A stretch of DNA of 64,000 nucleotides from Sphingobacterium sp. GVS05A. GTDB taxonomy: Bacteria > Bacteroidota > Bacteroidia > Sphingobacteriales > Sphingobacteriaceae. The stretch spans positions 806,001 to 870,000 of the forward strand of contig NZ_JAHXYR010000001.1 of NCBI RefSeq assembly GCF_019969845.1. Reading direction: 5' to 3'. Shown piece after piece: positions 18,821 to 28,289 of this stretch. The translations under genes were made by a program, and so were the position numbers. The notes beneath the pieces are model-generated. The model was not told where the DNA came from. It saw only the letters and a list, made by a program, of their open reading frames with translations, and did not search any database. Numbering within the stretch: position 1 is the stretch's first letter; the number at the start of each line of letters is the position of its first letter.

Positions 18821-19309
18821 ATGAAAAAAAACATGAATTTTACTATACTGGCGGCACTAATATGTCTCTTATTTACCGGATGCCAACAAAAAAGTCAGCA
18901 TGATAAGTCCGGGGAAAAGGATCAGACCCAGCTAGACATTAATAAAGAGAATAAGCGGATCGTATTGGACTTTTATCAACAGATGTTCGGTGACAAGGAT
19001 CTGTCGGCAGTGGACAAATATATTGCGCCGGAATATATCCAGCATAATCCTGAAGTAGCAGATGGCGCAGCCGCATTTAAAGCCGCAGCTGCAAAGTGGT
19101 TTGAAGGGCAGCCGAAAACCAAGGTAGATGTGCAACGTATTGCCTCAGATGGTGACCTTGTATTTATCCATATTAAGAATAAAAACCCTGATGGGAGCCT
19201 CACCTCCACAATAGATATTTTCCGGTTGGAAAATGGAAAGATTGTTGAACATTGGGATGCACAGCAAGATGTGCCAAAACAATCTGCAAATGAGCATCCG
19301 ATGTTTTAA
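18821..19309 (+). CDS. SnoaL-like (nuclear transport factor 2 fold) lipoprotein
   Basis: 162-aa secreted lipoprotein. The signal peptide ends in the lipobox LFTGC, and the mature part carries a SnoaL-like domain (NKRIVLDFYQQMFGDKDLSAVDKYIAPEYIQHNP). HNPEVADG, the DGDLVFIHIK strand and IDIFRLENGKIVEHWD are typical of the family, which includes polyketide cyclases and many proteins of unknown role. A TTG at 18812 is in frame; the ATG at 18821 was chosen as it directly precedes the basic signal-peptide start. Monocistronic; the substrate is unknown. Confidence 0.88.
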   Translation: MKKNMNFTILAALICLLFTGCQQKSQHDKSGEKDQTQLDINKENKRIVLDFYQQMFGDKDLSAVDKYIAPEYIQHNPEVADGAAAFKAAAAKWFEGQPKTKVDVQRIASDGDLVFIHIKNKNPDGSLTSTIDIFRLENGKIVEHWDAQQDVPKQSANEHPMF

Positions 19310-19422
19310 TTAAGACTGTTTTTTATATTAATGTTAGTTCCTTTTTAAAAAAGGCCTTATATTTAATACGCTATCAATAAATTGGGTAGTTTTGTATTGA
19401 CTATAGAAAATAATTAATCTAA

Positions 19423-20247
19423 ATGAAGCGAATCTTAGGCGCAGGCCTGTTTTATATCCTTATATCAGCTTGTAGTGTTCATCACAATCCAAAGGAAAAT
19501 CCACAGGTATACCTACAGAATCCGGGACGAGAAACGAAGAAATGGAAACTCATATGGGAAGATAATTTTAAATTACCCAAGTTGGATACGACCAAGTGGA
19601 CCCGGATTCCTGCTGGTGGGGCAGACTGGAACCGGCACATGAGTTTGGATGATGCCTGTTTTGGTTGGGAGAAAGGGGAATTGATTCTGAAAGGTATCAA
19701 TAATACGGATAGACAGAAGGACGAAAGACCCTTCCTGACTGGTGGAATATGGAGTAAGGGGAAATTTGCCTTTCAATATGGGCGTATTGAAATAAGAGCG
19801 AAGTTGGGGAGTGCTCAAGGCGCCTGGCCGGCAATCTGGATGCTGGCAGAGTTGGATAAATATGGTCAATACCCTCGAAATGGCGAAATTGATATCATGG
19901 AACACCTCAATTTTGATGATATTATGTATCAGACAACCCATTCGCATTATACCCTGAATTTGGGACAAAAGGATAACCCTAAGCATTCGGGGACAGCTAA
20001 AGTCAACGCCGGAGCGTATAATGTCTATGGTATCAGCTGGTATCCAGATCGAATTGTATTTCAGCTCAATGGCGAGGATACATTCACTTATCCACGAATA
20101 AGTGGTGTTGATGCATCCCAGTGGCCTTATGATCAGCCTTTTTACCTGTTGATAGACCAGCAGCTTGGCGGTAGCTGGGTGGGAAAAGTAGACCAGAAAC
20201 AATTACCTGTCGAAATACGGGTGGACTGGGTTAAGGTTTATCAATAA
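19423..20247 (+). CDS. Glycoside hydrolase family 16 lipoprotein (beta-glucanase/laminarinase type)
   Basis: 274-aa secreted endo-glycanase. A signal peptide with lipobox LISAC puts the lipidated Cys at residue 17. The GH16 beta-jelly roll follows: KLIWEDNF near 42, then catalytic GEIDIME (nucleophile E155, D157, acid/base E160), then PFYLLIDQQLGG and IRVDWVKVYQ at the end. The E-x-D-x-x-E form fits laminarinases and lichenases; the exact polymer cannot be told. Not next to SusC/D genes, so not in an evident utilisation locus. Confidence 0.93.
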   Translation: MKRILGAGLFYILISACSVHHNPKENPQVYLQNPGRETKKWKLIWEDNFKLPKLDTTKWTRIPAGGADWNRHMSLDDACFGWEKGELILKGINNTDRQKDERPFLTGGIWSKGKFAFQYGRIEIRAKLGSAQGAWPAIWMLAELDKYGQYPRNGEIDIMEHLNFDDIMYQTTHSHYTLNLGQKDNPKHSGTAKVNAGAYNVYGISWYPDRIVFQLNGEDTFTYPRISGVDASQWPYDQPFYLLIDQQLGGSWVGKVDQKQLPVEIRVDWVKVYQ

Positions 20248-20254
20248 GCTGGCT

Positions 20255-20322
20255 TTGGTTACCACCTATAATACATAACCCGGGCACTATTTAACATGGT
20301 GTAGAGATTCAATGGTAACCAA
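20255..20322. promoter_or_regulatory. Possible operator: separated inverted repeat upstream of XRE-cupin gene
   Basis: A 10-bp sequence at 20255-20264 recurs as its exact reverse complement at 20313-20322 (48 bp apart). It lies between the GH16 stop and the XRE-cupin start at 20391. It could be two regulator half-sites or chance. Confidence 0.3.
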
Positions 20323-20390
20323 TGGACCAATTAAGTGACAAAAACTTAACATACCGACCGGGAAAATAATGTTTATTTTTGAACCCAATT

Positions 20391-20969
20391 ATGGAAGATA
20401 ATACAATATTTAAGATAAGTTATAAAATAAAGGAAATCCGCAAGGAGAAGGGGATAACGATACAGGAAGTGGCTGATAAAGCTGGTGTAAGTAAGGGCCT
20501 GATATCACAGATTGAAAACAATCGAACAATACCCTCGTTGCTGGTGTTGATTAATATCATTAACGCGCTGGATGTCGACCTCAATGAATTCTTCAAAGAC
20601 TTTAATTCCGACCTCGATGCGGGGCCAGTAGTTGTTCGAAAAAAAGATAGCTATACAGCCTTTGAAAAAGAGCATGCTGTTGGATTTAACTATAAACGTA
20701 TCTATACCTCCGCAATGGAAAGTTCTACTATGGATATTGTGCTGCTGGAATTGCTTCCCGATGCGCAGCGTCCAATGGTGGAAACAGAAGCTTATGAATA
20801 TAAATATATCATCAGTGGACAGGTGGAATATGTATTCCAGGACCAAACGATTAGACTTGAAGAAGGTGATTCCATTTTTTTTAATGGGAGATTGTCGCAT
20901 ACACCACGCAATGTAGGAAAAGAAAAAGCCCTTATGCTAATTGTTTACTTTTTTGAGAATAAACGCTAA
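20391..20969 (+). CDS. XRE-family regulator with C-terminal cupin domain
   Basis: 192-aa transcription factor. The N-terminal helix-turn-helix (about residues 8-62; IQEVADKAGVSKGLISQIENNRTIP) is of the XRE/HTH_3 type. The C-terminal cupin (about 115-188; YKYIISGQVEYVFQDQTIRLEEGDSIFF) probably binds the effector. A TTG at 20379 is in frame; the ATG at 20391 was preferred. A TATTTTTG at 20374-20381 resembles a -7 box. It is followed by a terminator, then by the DUF5690/FAD-oxidoreductase pair on the same strand, its most likely target. Confidence 0.92.
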   Translation: MEDNTIFKISYKIKEIRKEKGITIQEVADKAGVSKGLISQIENNRTIPSLLVLINIINALDVDLNEFFKDFNSDLDAGPVVVRKKDSYTAFEKEHAVGFNYKRIYTSAMESSTMDIVLLELLPDAQRPMVETEAYEYKYIISGQVEYVFQDQTIRLEEGDSIFFNGRLSHTPRNVGKEKALMLIVYFFENKR

Positions 20970-20992
20970 CAGCATTCTATCGGAGCATTATA

Positions 20993-21023
20993 AAAGCATC
21001 ATTGATTATTTCAATGATGCTTT
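20993..21023 (+). terminator. Intrinsic terminator after XRE-cupin gene
   Basis: Perfect 13-bp stem (20993-21005 with 21011-21023), 5-nt loop, followed by CTTTTTC. It separates the regulator from the downstream transporter operon. Confidence 0.85.
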
Positions 21024-21112
21024 CTTTTTCTGCGCCCAATTATCGGTTCGATTATTTATATTTGTTTATAAATACTTAACAAAAGTTTAGTATTATGTTA
21101 ATTTCCAGAATT

Positions 21113-21120
21113 TACTTTTG
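21113..21120 (+). promoter_or_regulatory. Probable -7 element for the DUF5690/FAD-oxidoreductase operon
   Basis: TACTTTTG matches the Bacteroidota TAnnTTTG -7 consensus and lies 36 bp before the ATG at 21157. An upstream TTTA at 21086-21089 is a weak -33 candidate at long spacing. Confidence 0.4.
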
Positions 21121-21156
21121 ATTGCGGACAATGAGGTCCGTCAACAATTCTAAATC

Positions 21157-22497
21157 ATGGATTTGAACCAGCGAATAAAAAGACGTATAGCGGGATTAGA
21201 TGAGCGTTCGGTGGCCATACTACTGGCTATTACAGCATTTTTATGTTATACAAGTATGTATTCATTCCGGAAATCATTTACCGCTTCGGCTTTTGCCAAT
21301 GAATCTATTTTAGGTATAGATTATAAAGTCTGTATGGTTATTATTCAGATGTTGGGTTATTTGGTTTCAAAATTCTACGGAATTAAATTTATCTCCGAAA
21401 GCAAGCAGCGTCATAGAGGGCGTTACCTGATCGCATTGATCTGTATTTCTTGGGCCGGTTTGTTGGCTTTTGCGCTTGTGCCTAAACCATGGAATGTCAT
21501 TTTTCTTTTTATAAATGGTTTTCCGTTGGGAATGGTCTGGGGCTTGGTGTTCAGTTTCCTCGAAGGACGTCGGTATACAGAAATCATGGGGGCAGTCATG
21601 TCTGTGAGTCTAATTTTTGCTTCAGGTTTTATCAAGACCGTTGGTCGTTGGTTAATGTCTACATTTCAGGTTGATGAGTTTTGGATGCCTTTTTTGACAG
21701 GAATGCTTTTTTTCTTACCCTTTATGCTTTGTGTCTGGATTTTAGAAAACGCACCTGGACCAACAGCACAAGATAAGCGTTTGCGGACCGAACGTGTGGC
21801 AATGGATGCAACGATGCGCAAACATTTTTTTAAAGTATTTATGCCAGGCATTATTTTAACCATTATTATTTATACGATGTTGACGATCTTACGTGATGTG
21901 CGGGATAATTTCGAGATAGAAATCTGGCAAATGCTTCATCTGAAAGGGGCTGGTATTTTTGCGAAAGTTGATGGAACGATAGCATTAATTGTCTTAATTT
22001 TAATAGGCTGCCTGATTATGGTAAAAGACAATCTTAAAGCATTTAAACTGATTCATTATATGATTATTTTGGGATTTCTTACGGCCGGGATTTCCACCTA
22101 TTTATTTACTATGCACTGGATCGGAGGTCTCAGTTGGATGTTGTTGGTCGGTTTGGGACTTTACATGGCTTATATTCCTTATAACGCCATCTTTTTTGAA
22201 CGGATGATCGCAACCTATCGCATGAAAAGTAATATCGGTTTTGTCATGTATATGGCGGACTCCGTTGGTTATTTAGGAAGCTTTTTGATTTTAATGAATA
22301 AAGAATTTTTGCCAAATTCAGTTACCTGGGGAGCCTATTTTATTCAGCTGGTTTATCTTGCATCCATTATAGGCGCTATTCTGGCGATCTTTTCGCTCGT
22401 TTATTTCGTTCGCAAGAAAGAGCAGATGAAAACGAAAAAAGGTGATGAATTGGTTCAGCCCTGGCAGGCATCCAGTGGCGAAGTACAAATAAGTTAA
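21157..22497 (+). CDS. DUF5690 family membrane protein, MFS-like transporter
   Basis: 446-aa polytopic membrane protein with about 12 hydrophobic segments and an MFS-like arrangement. The start resembles organophosphate/sugar-phosphate transporters: FLCYTSMYSFRKSFTASAF, then a central cytoplasmic loop with basic residues near 205-215, then a second six-helix bundle. It fits DUF5690, found in Bacteroidota next to TIGR03364-type FAD oxidoreductases linked to aminophosphonate use, and that partner gene follows after 18 bp. It therefore likely imports the substrate of that enzyme (inference). Confidence 0.85.
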   Translation: MDLNQRIKRRIAGLDERSVAILLAITAFLCYTSMYSFRKSFTASAFANESILGIDYKVCMVIIQMLGYLVSKFYGIKFISESKQRHRGRYLIALICISWAGLLAFALVPKPWNVIFLFINGFPLGMVWGLVFSFLEGRRYTEIMGAVMSVSLIFASGFIKTVGRWLMSTFQVDEFWMPFLTGMLFFLPFMLCVWILENAPGPTAQDKRLRTERVAMDATMRKHFFKVFMPGIILTIIIYTMLTILRDVRDNFEIEIWQMLHLKGAGIFAKVDGTIALIVLILIGCLIMVKDNLKAFKLIHYMIILGFLTAGISTYLFTMHWIGGLSWMLLVGLGLYMAYIPYNAIFFERMIATYRMKSNIGFVMYMADSVGYLGSFLILMNKEFLPNSVTWGAYFIQLVYLASIIGAILAIFSLVYFVRKKEQMKTKKGDELVQPWQASSGEVQIS

Positions 22498-22515
22498 CGC
22501 AAATATTTTTAAAGA

Positions 22516-23670
22516 ATGAAAACAAATACATACGATTTAATTGTTGTTGGAGGGGGGATCCTGGGAACTTTTCATGCGTATCACGCATTAAAAAAAGGAT
22601 TGCGTGTACTCCAGCTTGAAAAAGATAATTTTCCCGTAGGATCTACTGTGCGCAACTTTGGTCAGGTTGTTCCATCAGGAATGGCGGGAGAGTGGTTTGA
22701 TTATGGTGTAAGGGGATTAGAAATATATCAATCCATTCAGCAGGAAATGGATATTTCCATTCGGAAGAATGGCAGTATTTATATCGCTTCGGATGCCGAC
22801 GAGGTACAGGTTATTCATGAACTTTCAGCACATTATCAGACGAAAGGTTATGATCATGCGCTCTGGTCCCAAGAACAAGTTCTGGCAAAATATCCTGCCT
22901 TGAATGCTGATTACGTCAAAGAGGCTATTGTTTTTGAGCAGGAATTGAGTGCAGAGCCCGAAACAATGATTCGTCAGCTGCATGTTTTTATGCAAGCAAA
23001 ATTTGAAAAGTATACGCTGAAATATGACACAACAGTCATCGCTTGTGAAGATTGCAATACACTGGCACGTTTAACAACAAGCAGTCTGGATGTATTCGAG
23101 GGGGCGAAAATCATTATTTGTAATGGTTACGAATTTAAGATCCTGTATCGCTCCTTGTTTAATGATAGTGGTTTAGAAATCAGTAAACTGCAAATGATGC
23201 GTACGAAGCCTTTGCATCAGATCCAGTTGCCGGGAAATATCTTGACGGGATTGACGATTCGCCGTTATGAAAGTTTTGAAGAATACTGCCCTTCATTTGG
23301 CGCTATTCCTGTACCTGAGCATTATAATGAATTGCGTAAATATGGAATACATATTTTATTTAAACAGGCTACAGATGGTAGTATTATTGTCGGAGATTCC
23401 CATGAGTATGCAGCTGGTAATCGGTTGGATGAATTGGGTTTTGCGGTTGATACTTATATTAACGAACTCATGATTGCTGAAGCCAACCGTATTATTCCGA
23501 TGCAGAAAGATTGGATTGCTTCCTCTTGGTCAGGCTTCTATTCACAGCATAAAGATCATATTCTTGAAGTTGATATCAGTCCGCGTATTCACGTGCGCAC
23601 CGGTATTGGTGGTAAAGGAATGACGGCGAGTGCCGGATATGCTGAGCAAAGTATTGAGAAGCTGTTTTAA
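22516..23670 (+). CDS. FAD-dependent oxidoreductase, TIGR03364 (DAO) type
   Basis: 384-aa flavoprotein of the D-amino-acid oxidase superfamily. The ADP-binding motif GGGILG is at 12-17, with VRNFGQVVPSG near 45, where the flavin lies, and a conserved C-terminal GIGGKGMTASAGYAEQ flavin-binding loop. The TIGR03364 group is associated with phosphonate degradation genes, where it oxidises N-alkylated aminophosphonates (family knowledge). Here only the DUF5690 transporter and the XRE-cupin regulator accompany it; no phosphonatase is in the window. The specific substrate is therefore unproven. Confidence 0.88.
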   Translation: MKTNTYDLIVVGGGILGTFHAYHALKKGLRVLQLEKDNFPVGSTVRNFGQVVPSGMAGEWFDYGVRGLEIYQSIQQEMDISIRKNGSIYIASDADEVQVIHELSAHYQTKGYDHALWSQEQVLAKYPALNADYVKEAIVFEQELSAEPETMIRQLHVFMQAKFEKYTLKYDTTVIACEDCNTLARLTTSSLDVFEGAKIIICNGYEFKILYRSLFNDSGLEISKLQMMRTKPLHQIQLPGNILTGLTIRRYESFEEYCPSFGAIPVPEHYNELRKYGIHILFKQATDGSIIVGDSHEYAAGNRLDELGFAVDTYINELMIAEANRIIPMQKDWIASSWSGFYSQHKDHILEVDISPRIHVRTGIGGKGMTASAGYAEQSIEKLF

Positions 23671-23690
23671 GAATATTATTTTTTGAGTAA

Positions 23691-23720
23691 AAGAGGTCTA
23701 CTAGAAATAGTAGGCCTCTT
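23691..23720 (+). terminator. Terminator after FAD oxidoreductase gene
   Basis: 13-bp stem (23691-23703 with 23708-23720, one T-G pair) with a GAAA tetraloop, followed by GTCTTT. Confidence 0.8.
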
Positions 23721-24004
23721 GTCTTTATACAGGTCTAGTCTTTCTATCTGAAGTTCATATAGGAAAAAAAAATAGTCAGACAGAGGTATGGATTGATATT
23801 TTTAGAAAATTAATTATTAAGAATTTCTAATAGCAGTTTGCAGTTGTTGTTAGCAGATTTTCTGTAATCCAAGTCAACAATTTAGGATGATCATTGTTGT
23901 TTAAGATAGGTTAATTCAATGATATTTCCTTATTGGTTATGTGTTAAACAATGTTTTTATTAACTTCACAGGCATAATAGACCAGAAATAACGAACAGCA
24001 ATAT
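23721..24004. other. Intergenic region upstream of hybrid kinase operon
   Basis: Together with the preceding terminator, the gap from 23671 is 334 bp. It is AT-rich, without ORF, tRNA or evident palindrome. The promoter of the 24-33 kb operon must lie here but no consensus match is exact. Confidence 0.4.
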
Positions 24005-27000
24005 ATGGCAAACCAAAATTTCCCTGAAAATGAATGGCGAAGGATTGAGAAATTAAAATCCTATGAGTTAATGGGGGTAGGGAAAGATCCTGAATTGGAT
24101 GTATTTGCGCAGGCGGCTTGCCTGATTACCGATTGTCCCGCCGCTTTGATTGCCATGATGGAAGAGCAAACGCAACGTATACAAAGTTGTGTAGGCATGG
24201 AACTGGATACGGTCGAAAGAAAAAATACGGTTTGCCAGTATACGATTCTAAGTAAGGAGCTACTTGTCATTGAGGATACCTTCCAAGATCCGCGTTCATC
24301 CGCTAATCCGTTGATTCGGGAGGGTAATATTCGTTTTTATGCTGGAGTACCATTGATGGATGAGGATGGTGATGTGTTGGGAACCATTTGTGTGATAGAT
24401 TTTCAACCCAAGTCACTTTCTGATAAGCAGCGACATTTATTGGAAGAATTGGGAAAAGGAGTGACTAAGATTCTCCTTGGAAAGAAAAGAAAGCGACAGG
24501 CTGGATATTTCTCTGAGATCTTCCAATTGACAAATAATGTTATTTGTGTATTAGATGAAAGTTGTCAGATCAAAGATGTCAACCCCGCTTTTACCAGCGT
24601 ATTAGGGATCTCAAGATCAGATAGTATGGGTAAGCCCCTGTTTAGTTTATTGCAAGATGATACAAATACATTGGCCTCCGATTTAAAACAGATCGTGGAT
24701 GCAGAGTATGGGATTCAATCCACATCATCGACACCTGTAGCGGATGGCAGTGAGGTCATAATTGAATGGCATTTTAAATACGATGCCATCAATCATGAAA
24801 TTCTAGCCTTTGGTCGTAATGTCACAAAGGAGCGGCAGGAAAAACTGAAGCTGGAAAATTCGGAGCGTCGTTTCCGTAGTTTTTTTGAAAATGCAATTGG
24901 CTTGATGAGCATGCATGATATGGAAGGAAATATTTTGGCTGTCAATGAAAAAGGACGGGCGGTGCTGAAATATGAACAGCAGGAGGTTAAATCACTCAAT
25001 CTAAAGAAATTGGTCCCACCACATCATGTAGGATTGGTGGAAGAATACCTAAAACGCATCGCGCTAAATAAAGAGGATTCTGCCATGATGGTTCTACAGA
25101 CAAAGGATGGTGAAAATATTTCCTGGCTTTATCATAATATGGTCGAATTGGATGAAGAGGGCAAGCCCTATGTGGTCAGTACAGCATTGAATATGACCGA
25201 TCGCATGCGCTTGGAGAACGATCTGCTGCATACCAAACAGATCCTCGAACAGACCAATGCTGTCGCTCAGGTCGGCGGATGGGAAGTAAACCTTGCGGAA
25301 AATAAGGTGTATTGGTCCGACTCAACAAAATTGATTCACGGTGTCGAACCAAATTTTACGCCGGATTTTGAGCATGCTATTGGTTTTTATGAGCCCGAAA
25401 GCCAAATAGCGCTACGACATATATTCGAAGAATCGATCCGTAGCAGAAAACCTTATGATACAGAATTGCGCCTGTTAAAACAGAATGGGGAAACAATCTG
25501 GGTCAGGGTAAAAGGTATTCCTGAATTTGAGAATGATGTTTGTAAACGGGTATTTGGTATTATCCAGGATATTGATAAGAGTAAATCCCTGTATCTCGAA
25601 TTGGAACGTAAAGAATCCATGTTACGTGCCTTTGTAAATTATGTGCCTGCATCGGTAGCGATGTTCGACCGAGATTTTAATTATGTATCGCTGAGCAATC
25701 AATGGATTGAAGACTTTCATAAAGATGAAAGTCAATTACTTAATAAGAACCTGTTTGAACTTTTTCCGGATATTCCGGATCAAAGAAAAAAAATCTATCA
25801 GGATGCGTTGCAGGGAATGCCTTATAAGAATATAGATGAAGTCATTCAGGTCGGCGGAATAGCCGAGCCGCAGCACTTCAACTGGGAGGTACGGCCATGG
25901 CATCTAACCGATGGCAGCATCGGTGGGATTATTATTTTCACGCAAAATATCACGGAATCTGTCCAAATAAATGAGGAATTAAAACATGCAAAAAAAATGG
26001 CGGATTTGGCAAGTAAAGCCAAATCGGAATTCTTAGCCAATATGAGTCACGAAATCCGGACACCACTAAATGGTGTGATCGGGTTCTCAGATTTATTGTT
26101 GAAAACTCCGCTGAATGATACGCAAATGCAATATTTGGGCTATATTAATGAATCTGGGAACAGTTTATTAAATATCATCAACGACATTCTGGACTTTTCT
26201 AAGATTGAATCTGGAAAACTGGAACTGTTTGTCGATAAATATAATGTATACGATATCGCAAATCAGGTGATCAATGTGGTATTATACCAAGCTCAGCGAA
26301 AAGAGGTTGAATTGCTTTTGAATATCGAGCAAGGATTGCCGGCTTTTATATGGGTTGACGAAGCCCGTATTAAACAAGTCCTTATTAATTTACTGGGCAA
26401 TGCGGTTAAGTTTACCGAAAAAGGGGAGATCGAGTTTAAAATAAGTCGCCTTTATCATGATAGCGACAAGTTAAGCCTACGTTTTGAAGTGCGCGATACA
26501 GGAATCGGAATTCCTGAGGAAAAACAGCAACGTATTTTTGATGCTTTTACGCAGGAAGACAGTTCTGTTAGCAAACGGTACGGTGGAACTGGGCTAGGAC
26601 TGACCATCTCCAATAATTTGTTAAAATATATGGGGAGCAAGTTGAATTTGACCAGCCAACTGGGAAAAGGATCGACGTTCTACTTTGATATTGAGGTATC
26701 CTGCGAAATGATGGAGCAGGAAGATGGCGATCTACCCTTAAATAGGGTACTTGTGGTGGATGATAATGCCAACAATCGGGTTATCCTACAACACATGTTG
26801 GCTTATAAAAAGGTTGAGTCTGTATTGGCGGAAAATGGTATGGAGGCATTGCAATTGCTGATGAAAGGAGAGCGCTTCGATGTGATCTTGATGGATTATC
26901 ATATGCCTATTTTATCGGGACTTGAAACCATTGAAAAGATTAAGGAACTGTTTCGGCAACAGGGAGAGGGGATTCCGTTGATTGTATTACATACATCTTC

Positions 27001-27919
27001 TGAGGAGCACGAAGTAATTTCAGCGTTTAGACAGGAAGAACGCTCGTTTTGCCTACTGAAGCCGATTAAATCGGATGAACTGTATCAAACCTTGCGTAGG
27101 GCTATCCAACAAAATAAAGAAGAGGCCGGACAGGCAAAAGTAAATCTATCCCTACCTACGGATGTCTATGGTAAAGGAATTCAGGTTTTGTTGGCAGATG
27201 ATAATGCGGTCAACATGGCATTGAATTTAAGAATGATGGCCAGTATTATGCCGGATGCAATTTTGACAGAGGTGTCAAATGGAGCCGAGGCGATTCGAGC
27301 ATGTGAGGAAGTGAATTTTGATCTTATCCTGCTGGATGTGCAAATGCCGGAAGTTGATGGTATCGAAGCTACAAAACAGATCCGTCAAATGAAACAATAT
27401 CAAGATACGCCTATTATCGGTATCACTGCCGGGAATGTTTCGGGTGAAAAAGAGCGCTGTTTAGCTGCTGGAATGTCTGACTTTTTAGCTAAACCTATTC
27501 GACAACAGGATTTGTTTAATGCCTTGCAGCAAGCAATGTTATCGATGGATTCTTCTCAACAACCGGAGATCGAGGCTGCAGATTTGGCAACCCATTTGGA
27601 TCTGCAGCGTTTGAATGAACAGGCGGGTGATGATCCCGCATTTTTATCCTTTTTCCTCGACTTGGTCATCAAAGAAATTACAGCATCGAGGGCGCAGATT
27701 GCAGATGCAAAAAAAGAAAACGATCTGAAGCTTATCAAGGAGCTATTGCATAAATTGAAGGGAACTTCATCGACTGCTGGGCTTATTAAGCTGGCTCAAC
27801 TAACCAAAGAGCTGGAAGCCAGCATTTCCTTCGATACCGATCTGTCAAAAGCCTTTACTGCTATCGAAGCAGAAATGGAGATCGGCTTGGATTTGATTAC
27901 AAAAATTTTAAATAAATAA
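24005..27919 (+). CDS. Hybrid sensor kinase: GAF, four PAS, HisKA, HATPase, two REC, Hpt
   Basis: 1304-aa cytoplasmic phosphorelay protein with no signal peptide or TM segment. The order is GAF about 25-160, PAS domains about 168-280, 288-400, 420-535 and 545-660, HisKA with H682 in MSHEIRTP, and HATPase about 780-900 with GTGLGL. Receiver 1 has D964 in LMDYHMP, receiver 2 has D1111 in LLDVQMP, and a C-terminal Hpt domain has H1249 in LLHKLKG. The complete relay could pass phosphate to the single-domain regulator that starts 4 bp later. It heads an operon with a HEAT-repeat protein and a glycosyltransferase, which suggests it controls surface-glycan synthesis (inference). Confidence 0.93.
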   Translation: MANQNFPENEWRRIEKLKSYELMGVGKDPELDVFAQAACLITDCPAALIAMMEEQTQRIQSCVGMELDTVERKNTVCQYTILSKELLVIEDTFQDPRSSANPLIREGNIRFYAGVPLMDEDGDVLGTICVIDFQPKSLSDKQRHLLEELGKGVTKILLGKKRKRQAGYFSEIFQLTNNVICVLDESCQIKDVNPAFTSVLGISRSDSMGKPLFSLLQDDTNTLASDLKQIVDAEYGIQSTSSTPVADGSEVIIEWHFKYDAINHEILAFGRNVTKERQEKLKLENSERRFRSFFENAIGLMSMHDMEGNILAVNEKGRAVLKYEQQEVKSLNLKKLVPPHHVGLVEEYLKRIALNKEDSAMMVLQTKDGENISWLYHNMVELDEEGKPYVVSTALNMTDRMRLENDLLHTKQILEQTNAVAQVGGWEVNLAENKVYWSDSTKLIHGVEPNFTPDFEHAIGFYEPESQIALRHIFEESIRSRKPYDTELRLLKQNGETIWVRVKGIPEFENDVCKRVFGIIQDIDKSKSLYLELERKESMLRAFVNYVPASVAMFDRDFNYVSLSNQWIEDFHKDESQLLNKNLFELFPDIPDQRKKIYQDALQGMPYKNIDEVIQVGGIAEPQHFNWEVRPWHLTDGSIGGIIIFTQNITESVQINEELKHAKKMADLASKAKSEFLANMSHEIRTPLNGVIGFSDLLLKTPLNDTQMQYLGYINESGNSLLNIINDILDFSKIESGKLELFVDKYNVYDIANQVINVVLYQAQRKEVELLLNIEQGLPAFIWVDEARIKQVLINLLGNAVKFTEKGEIEFKISRLYHDSDKLSLRFEVRDTGIGIPEEKQQRIFDAFTQEDSSVSKRYGGTGLGLTISNNLLKYMGSKLNLTSQLGKGSTFYFDIEVSCEMMEQEDGDLPLNRVLVVDDNANNRVILQHMLAYKKVESVLAENGMEALQLLMKGERFDVILMDYHMPILSGLETIEKIKELFRQQGEGIPLIVLHTSSEEHEVISAFRQEERSFCLLKPIKSDELYQTLRRAIQQNKEEAGQAKVNLSLPTDVYGKGIQVLLADDNAVNMALNLRMMASIMPDAILTEVSNGAEAIRACEEVNFDLILLDVQMPEVDGIEATKQIRQMKQYQDTPIIGITAGNVSGEKERCLAAGMSDFLAKPIRQQDLFNALQQAMLSMDSSQQPEIEAADLATHLDLQRLNEQAGDDPAFLSFFLDLVIKEITASRAQIADAKKENDLKLIKELLHKLKGTSSTAGLIKLAQLTKELEASISFDTDLSKAFTAIEAEMEIGLDLITKILNK

Positions 27920-27923
27920 GAGT

Positions 27924-28280
27924 ATGTTGATTTTAATTGCCGAAGACGACGAGTTAATTTTGCGCACCGTAGAACACAAATTAGTAAAAGAAGGACACGA
28001 AGTTGTTTTGACCAGAAATGGTCAGGAAGCTATTGAAAAGATCGGAGAATTGGAATTTGATCTGGTAGTGACCGATATTATGATGCCATTTGCTTCAGGA
28101 ATCGAAATTCTTGCTGCGATAAAACGTATTGGAAAGAAAGTTCCAGTCATTGTGCTGTCAAGTATGGGGCAGGAGGAAGTTGTTGTAGACGCCTTCGACC
28201 TTGGGGCTTCAGATTTTATGGTGAAACCATTTAGTCCAAACGAGCTTATCCTGAGAATAAAACGCTTAACAAATAAATAG
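27924..28280 (+). CDS. Single-domain response regulator
   Basis: 118-aa receiver domain with no output domain. It has acidic pocket E7-D8-D9, phospho-acceptor D51 in VTDIMMP, the switch Ser near 79-80 and K101 in MVKPFSP. Being 4 bp after the hybrid kinase with its Hpt domain, it is the likely phospho-acceptor. Without a DNA-binding part it should act by protein contact, possibly on the HEAT-repeat protein or the glycosyltransferase encoded next (inference). Confidence 0.93.
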   Translation: MLILIAEDDELILRTVEHKLVKEGHEVVLTRNGQEAIEKIGELEFDLVVTDIMMPFASGIEILAAIKRIGKKVPVIVLSSMGQEEVVVDAFDLGASDFMVKPFSPNELILRIKRLTNK

Positions 28281-28289
28281 ACTTAGATT

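Noticed and set aside
19573..20202. 209-codon minus-strand ORF
   Set aside because: Lies entirely antisense to the GH16 gene, whose catalytic motif is intact; no domain or start context of its own.
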